Assembly: GCA_022605955.1 (NCBI GenBank)
Contig: JAKCOZ010000060.1
Coordinates: 1,572,501-1,636,500 of the forward strand
DNA length: 64,000 bases
Source of the DNA: Rallus limicola
Taxonomy: Eukaryota > Chordata > Aves > Gruiformes > Rallidae
Direction: 5' to 3'
Positions 60,960 through 64,000 of this stretch are shown here, piece after piece. The translations under genes and the position numbers were made by a program. Below the pieces are notes generated by a model. That model was not told the origin of the DNA. It did no database searches and saw only the letters and a program-made list of their open reading frames with translations. The first letter of the stretch is position 1. Each line of letters opens with the position of its first letter.

Positions 60960-61360
60960 GGTATCAGCAGTCATTACTTGTCCCAATACTAGTGGGATCT
61001 CTCCTATTTGTCATCTTTGTTGGTGTCTTGGAGGAGTTGCTCCGGGCCTCTCCCACCAAGCTTACAGATGACACTGAATGGAGCTGACCACTGGGTCCAG
61101 GGGCCCATCAAGGAGTTGGAGATGGGTCCTTCACAATAATACATAGTGGGAGGACAAGAGACAATAGGAGAGGTTCAGGACAGACACAGGTACAGACTTC
61201 CTCTCCATGAAGACACCAGTCTGTAGTGTAGGTAGCTCATGGAGGCTGGCTGGTTTTCAAGATGGGGCTGGAAAAGGCCCTGAACAACCCCCTCTGATCA
61301 TCAAGCTGGCCCTGACTTAAGGAAGAGCTGGGACTCCTGAGGTCTTTCTAGCATGAAATA
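60960..61360 (+). mobile_element. Degraded CR1 LINE copy with internal deletions
   Basis: The start matches the reverse-transcriptase part of CR1 ORF2. CCCAATACTAGTGGGATCTC corresponds to the P-Q-G-S-V-L region, then TTTGTCATCTTTGTTGG, and CTTACAGATGACACTGAATG keeps the AGATGACAC core of the catalytic A/F-x-D-D motif. A large deletion follows. Later pieces match the 3' region: AGTGGGAGGACAAGAGACAA, GCTGGAAAAGGCCCTGAACA and ACTCCTGAGGTCTTTCTAGC. The frame is broken and the terminal repeats are not seen. Confidence 0.75.
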
Positions 61361-61364
61361 CACT

Positions 61365-62265
61365 GTGGCTGTATGCTCAGTATTTTAAAACTCCCGGACA
61401 ATTCTGACAAATAATTTGCTTTGATGTTGCATTTCGTACGGCTTTATGGGATATAATTTGGTTTCATTTTACTGTGAAGTAAGCTTAGAGCCTTGGGACG
61501 TGGAGAATAACAGGGCTGACTGATCGTGACAGTTGCTGAGCCTGTTGTTGCCCTTAGTCCTAGCAATGTGCTTGGTGCCTCCAATGTACATATAGCACAT
61601 CACTGGATCCCGAGTGAGTCTGGCTCTTCACTGACAAAACACATTTTCAGCAGTTTTCCAGGGTTTGAAGATCAAACACAACAATATTTTGATTCCCAGT
61701 AGCGCAGACTGATGTGAAAATACCACAAAGAATTCACGTTACACAGAGACCCCACCACTGGAGACATCCTCTTATTTCTACATTCATAATGGCCTGAAAT
61801 CCTTACTCCACAGTCAAAATGACACCTTTTAGAGCCGTGAGCTGCCTCATGAAAACCTTAACATTCAGGCAGCTTTGCTCCTCACACAGCTACTTCCCAC
61901 CGCTCATCTCCAGGACCCAGCGGCTGCGGTGGGAAGAGAGTGACTTCTGTGTGGTCCCATCCCACCTTTCCTGCGGTATCTGGACAGTGCTCAGAGAGGC
62001 AGCTGCCTGCGATTAGAGATCCCCCTCGTGTCATGGGTCACATCACCAGGAAAGTGGGAAGGTTCAGGATGACAAACTGAAAGTAATCTGTCACTGTCAA
62101 CTCTGTGGGATCAAAGGAAAAACAAACTGTATCTGTTTTGGCAAATGGTGAAGGGAAGAGGAAAAGCACAGGCTGTTAGGTTAACGTAGACAGACAGGGC
62201 TGACCTCTGCTATCTAGATTAGTTTATTTTGCTGCAGCATTTTGCATGCTGAAATCACTTCTGTC
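61365..62265. other. Unique noncoding DNA
   Basis: No repeat recognised. A 65-codon plus frame (61819-62016) follows CTTACTCCACAG and has moderately high third-position G/C, but the peptide is not recognisable. Confidence 0.45.
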
Positions 62266-62266
62266 A

Positions 62267-62420
62267 GGGAACCTCCAAGCACTTTGCAGAAGATGTAATT
62301 AAGAACTGTGGCACCGCTGTGAGATTCGATCTCAGCCATCCCACCATGGGGTGACCCTACAAGAGATGCTAAGTCACTCAGGTGAATGCCTCAGAAGTAA
62401 GCAAGCTGTTGTGGTCTCCA
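62267..62420 (+). mobile_element. Possible MIR-like SINE relic
   Basis: CTCCAAGCACTTTGCAGAAG, a later CCCACCATGGGGTGACCC and then GAGATGCTAAGTCACTCAGG occur in the order and spacing of the 3' half of MIR-type elements (CTTTACA..., GGGGAAACTGAGGC, GAGGTTAAGTGACTTGCCC). The match is partial and old, so confidence is limited. Confidence 0.35.
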
Positions 62421-62429
62421 TAGCCACCA

Positions 62430-64000
62430 GATGTTAAGGTGAGGATGGCATGGACAGCATAGGGGCATGGTGACAGCACAGCTGATGGAGAGAGCCTAAG
62501 ACCCTGTGCCTGGGTGGTGGGTGCATAAGTCAGAGCCAGGAAGAAGAAAGCTCAGTGTTGGCAAAGAACTCTGGAAGACAGTGATCTTTGTCCAAGGGTG
62601 GGAAGGAGCTTCATTTAATGTGAAGAACTCATCAGCTTTCAAGCAAGTGACAAACTTCTAAAGTGGTGTTTTTGGTACTCAAAAAATATTGAATTGAAAA
62701 CTGGAATAAATGTTTTCTTTTTGTCTCTTCTAACCTGCATGAGTAATACACGAGCCACATCTGCTTCAGCAATCTCATGCATGCAATCATCATTGCCTGG
62801 CATTAATCAAGAGCAGTGAATTCAGCTTCCACAATACAATCAGTTCTTGTTCTCAACTTCTGAGAGTTCATAATTCAGTCTTACTGTCATTTCTTTCCTC
62901 TTCCATGTTCTTCCATGAAAGGTAAACCTGCACAGAAAGAAACCAGAGTCATTAACTGTTGGAAACTTTAATGTGCTACAAAACCAGAATTAGAAGTGAT
63001 AATGAAATTTCCACTGCTGAAAGCAGACTTTGCTAACTGATGTATGTAGTGAGAAAGGTGGCCACATAACCAATAAAAATAAGAACCGTGTTCATTTTTA
63101 ATATGCCTCATTCATCTTTGCTTGTATTGGCAGAACACCAAATTAGAGTTTAAGTTAAGATGTTCCTTTTAATTTTCAGTAATTAAAATAAATATATGTT
63201 TAACCATTTCCATTAGACACTATTAAATCCAGTGTGTTTGACAAAATATACTTTAGAACAATGTCTACCAGGCTGGATATTATTTGTAACGTGCTTTGGA
63301 GCAAACAAAATTAATTACTCCTAAAAATCCAGGTTCAATTCTGCAAAAGCAGCTCACTGATAAATTACGTGTACTTCCATGGATTGTTGTTACTAAATGA
63401 GATTTTGGGTTGGTTTCTTTTTTATTTCTTCCCCTAGGAGCTAAGTAATGGTGAGCAGGAATAACTTAAACTGTGAAGGCGGATAAGATTGGCATCCCTG
63501 GCTATCTGTCCTATCCCCACTCCACAATTCGCTGGGCTGGGAATCAAACAGCTCCAAACTTCGCAAAGCAGCCTCAGTTCTCAGGGCAGCAGCAGCACAG
63601 GTTCTCACAGCTATGAACTCTGGCTGTTTATAAAAGGTTTATAAAGTCCCAGTATTGAAAACTCTTTTCCAGGTCCTACACCATGGACCCAACGCTGCTG
63701 CCATTCTATAAACGAGAGATCAATAGCTGAATTCAGAGGAAACTGAAGGACTATTTCCACAGAGGTCTTCAGTGTAAGAAGTTGTGCCATAACTTCTTGA
63801 CTGTCAGAACAGAAAATTCTCCAAAATTACTTTTTAAGTTACAAAAACCTTTAACTGAAAATAAGCATTTCATTTTGCTGGAGGAAACAGACTGAGAGGT
63901 ATCATTTCCACTTCCAGCCTCCTTAAGAATTCAGGAATTGTCTTCTGCACCAGTAGCAAGCTGAGGAGTCAGTTTTGATTTTGATGTGGATTCCAAAATG
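62430..64000. other. Unique noncoding DNA, candidate conserved block at 62960-63370
   Basis: No gene or repeat recognised. Between 62960 and 63370 the DNA is AT-rich and even, with AATTAATTACTCC and CAGTAATTAAAAT homeodomain-like sites and CCAATAAAAATAAG. This texture is typical of conserved noncoding elements. Conservation was not tested. Confidence 0.4.

Noticed and set aside
61819..62016. 65-codon plus-strand frame after CTTACTCCACAG with moderately high third-position G/C
   Set aside because: Codon-position contrast is weak, the peptide is not recognisable, and the local DNA is generally GC-richer.
1..64000. CRISPR arrays, rRNA, tRNA, bacterial operons, phage or plasmid genes
   Set aside because: No regularly spaced direct repeats, no tRNA cloverleaf or box motifs noticed, and composition and repeats are those of a vertebrate nuclear genome.

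Overview
This window is vertebrate nuclear DNA, most likely from a bird. The diagnosis rests on interspersed repeats. There are several truncated CR1 LINE copies with the avian 3' end (imperfect 8-bp repeats of the ATTCTRTG type next to a GGTTGGAAGGGACC-type block). There is one decayed ERVL-class LTR of a type common in birds, and one long GC-rich avian repeat I recognise but cannot classify. There are also short inverted-repeat relics of a kind shared by birds, turtles and crocodilians. Base composition is AT-rich and CpG-poor, and I saw no prokaryotic-style gene organisation, CRISPR array, rRNA or tRNA.

No complete protein-coding gene can be read here. The window looks like a gene desert or the inside of one or more large introns. 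Nearly all open frames are short and scattered; the longest lie in a pyrimidine microsatellite or antisense to CR1. Three minus-strand stretches deserve attention as possible exons. The best is at 53534-53729: an open frame running from a good splice acceptor to a GTGAGC donor, with about 80 % G/C at third codon positions over its last 44 codons. Weaker ones lie at 51653-51916, open from an acceptor to a stop that overlaps AATAAA, and at 40398-40577, a protein-like C-terminal stretch with AATAAA downstream. I do not recognise the encoded proteins.

Layout. 1-5 kb is unique AT-rich sequence. 5.1-6.1 kb holds an ancient CR1 end, a C13 run and a 455-bp pyrimidine microsatellite. 6-12 kb has a TG microsatellite, one small inverted-repeat relic and the ERVL LTR. 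12-33 kb is mostly unique sequence with an old CR1 at 18.7-19.15 kb and three or four inverted-repeat relics. 33.4-34.0 kb is the GC-rich avian repeat. 34-40.4 kb is almost repeat-free and contains a small CpG-dense patch and several motif-rich blocks that look like conserved regulatory DNA. 41-56.6 kb carries five CR1 insertions between unique blocks, including an octamer/homeodomain-rich block at 50.8 kb. 56.6-64 kb is mostly unique, with an octamer/TCF composite at 57.3 kb, a degraded CR1 at 61 kb and a possible MIR-like relic at 62.3 kb.

I found no previously undescribed biological system that the sequence itself supports. The most useful leads are the possible exons, the CpG-dense patch and the motif clusters. 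All need alignment to other bird genomes or RNA evidence, which I could not run.
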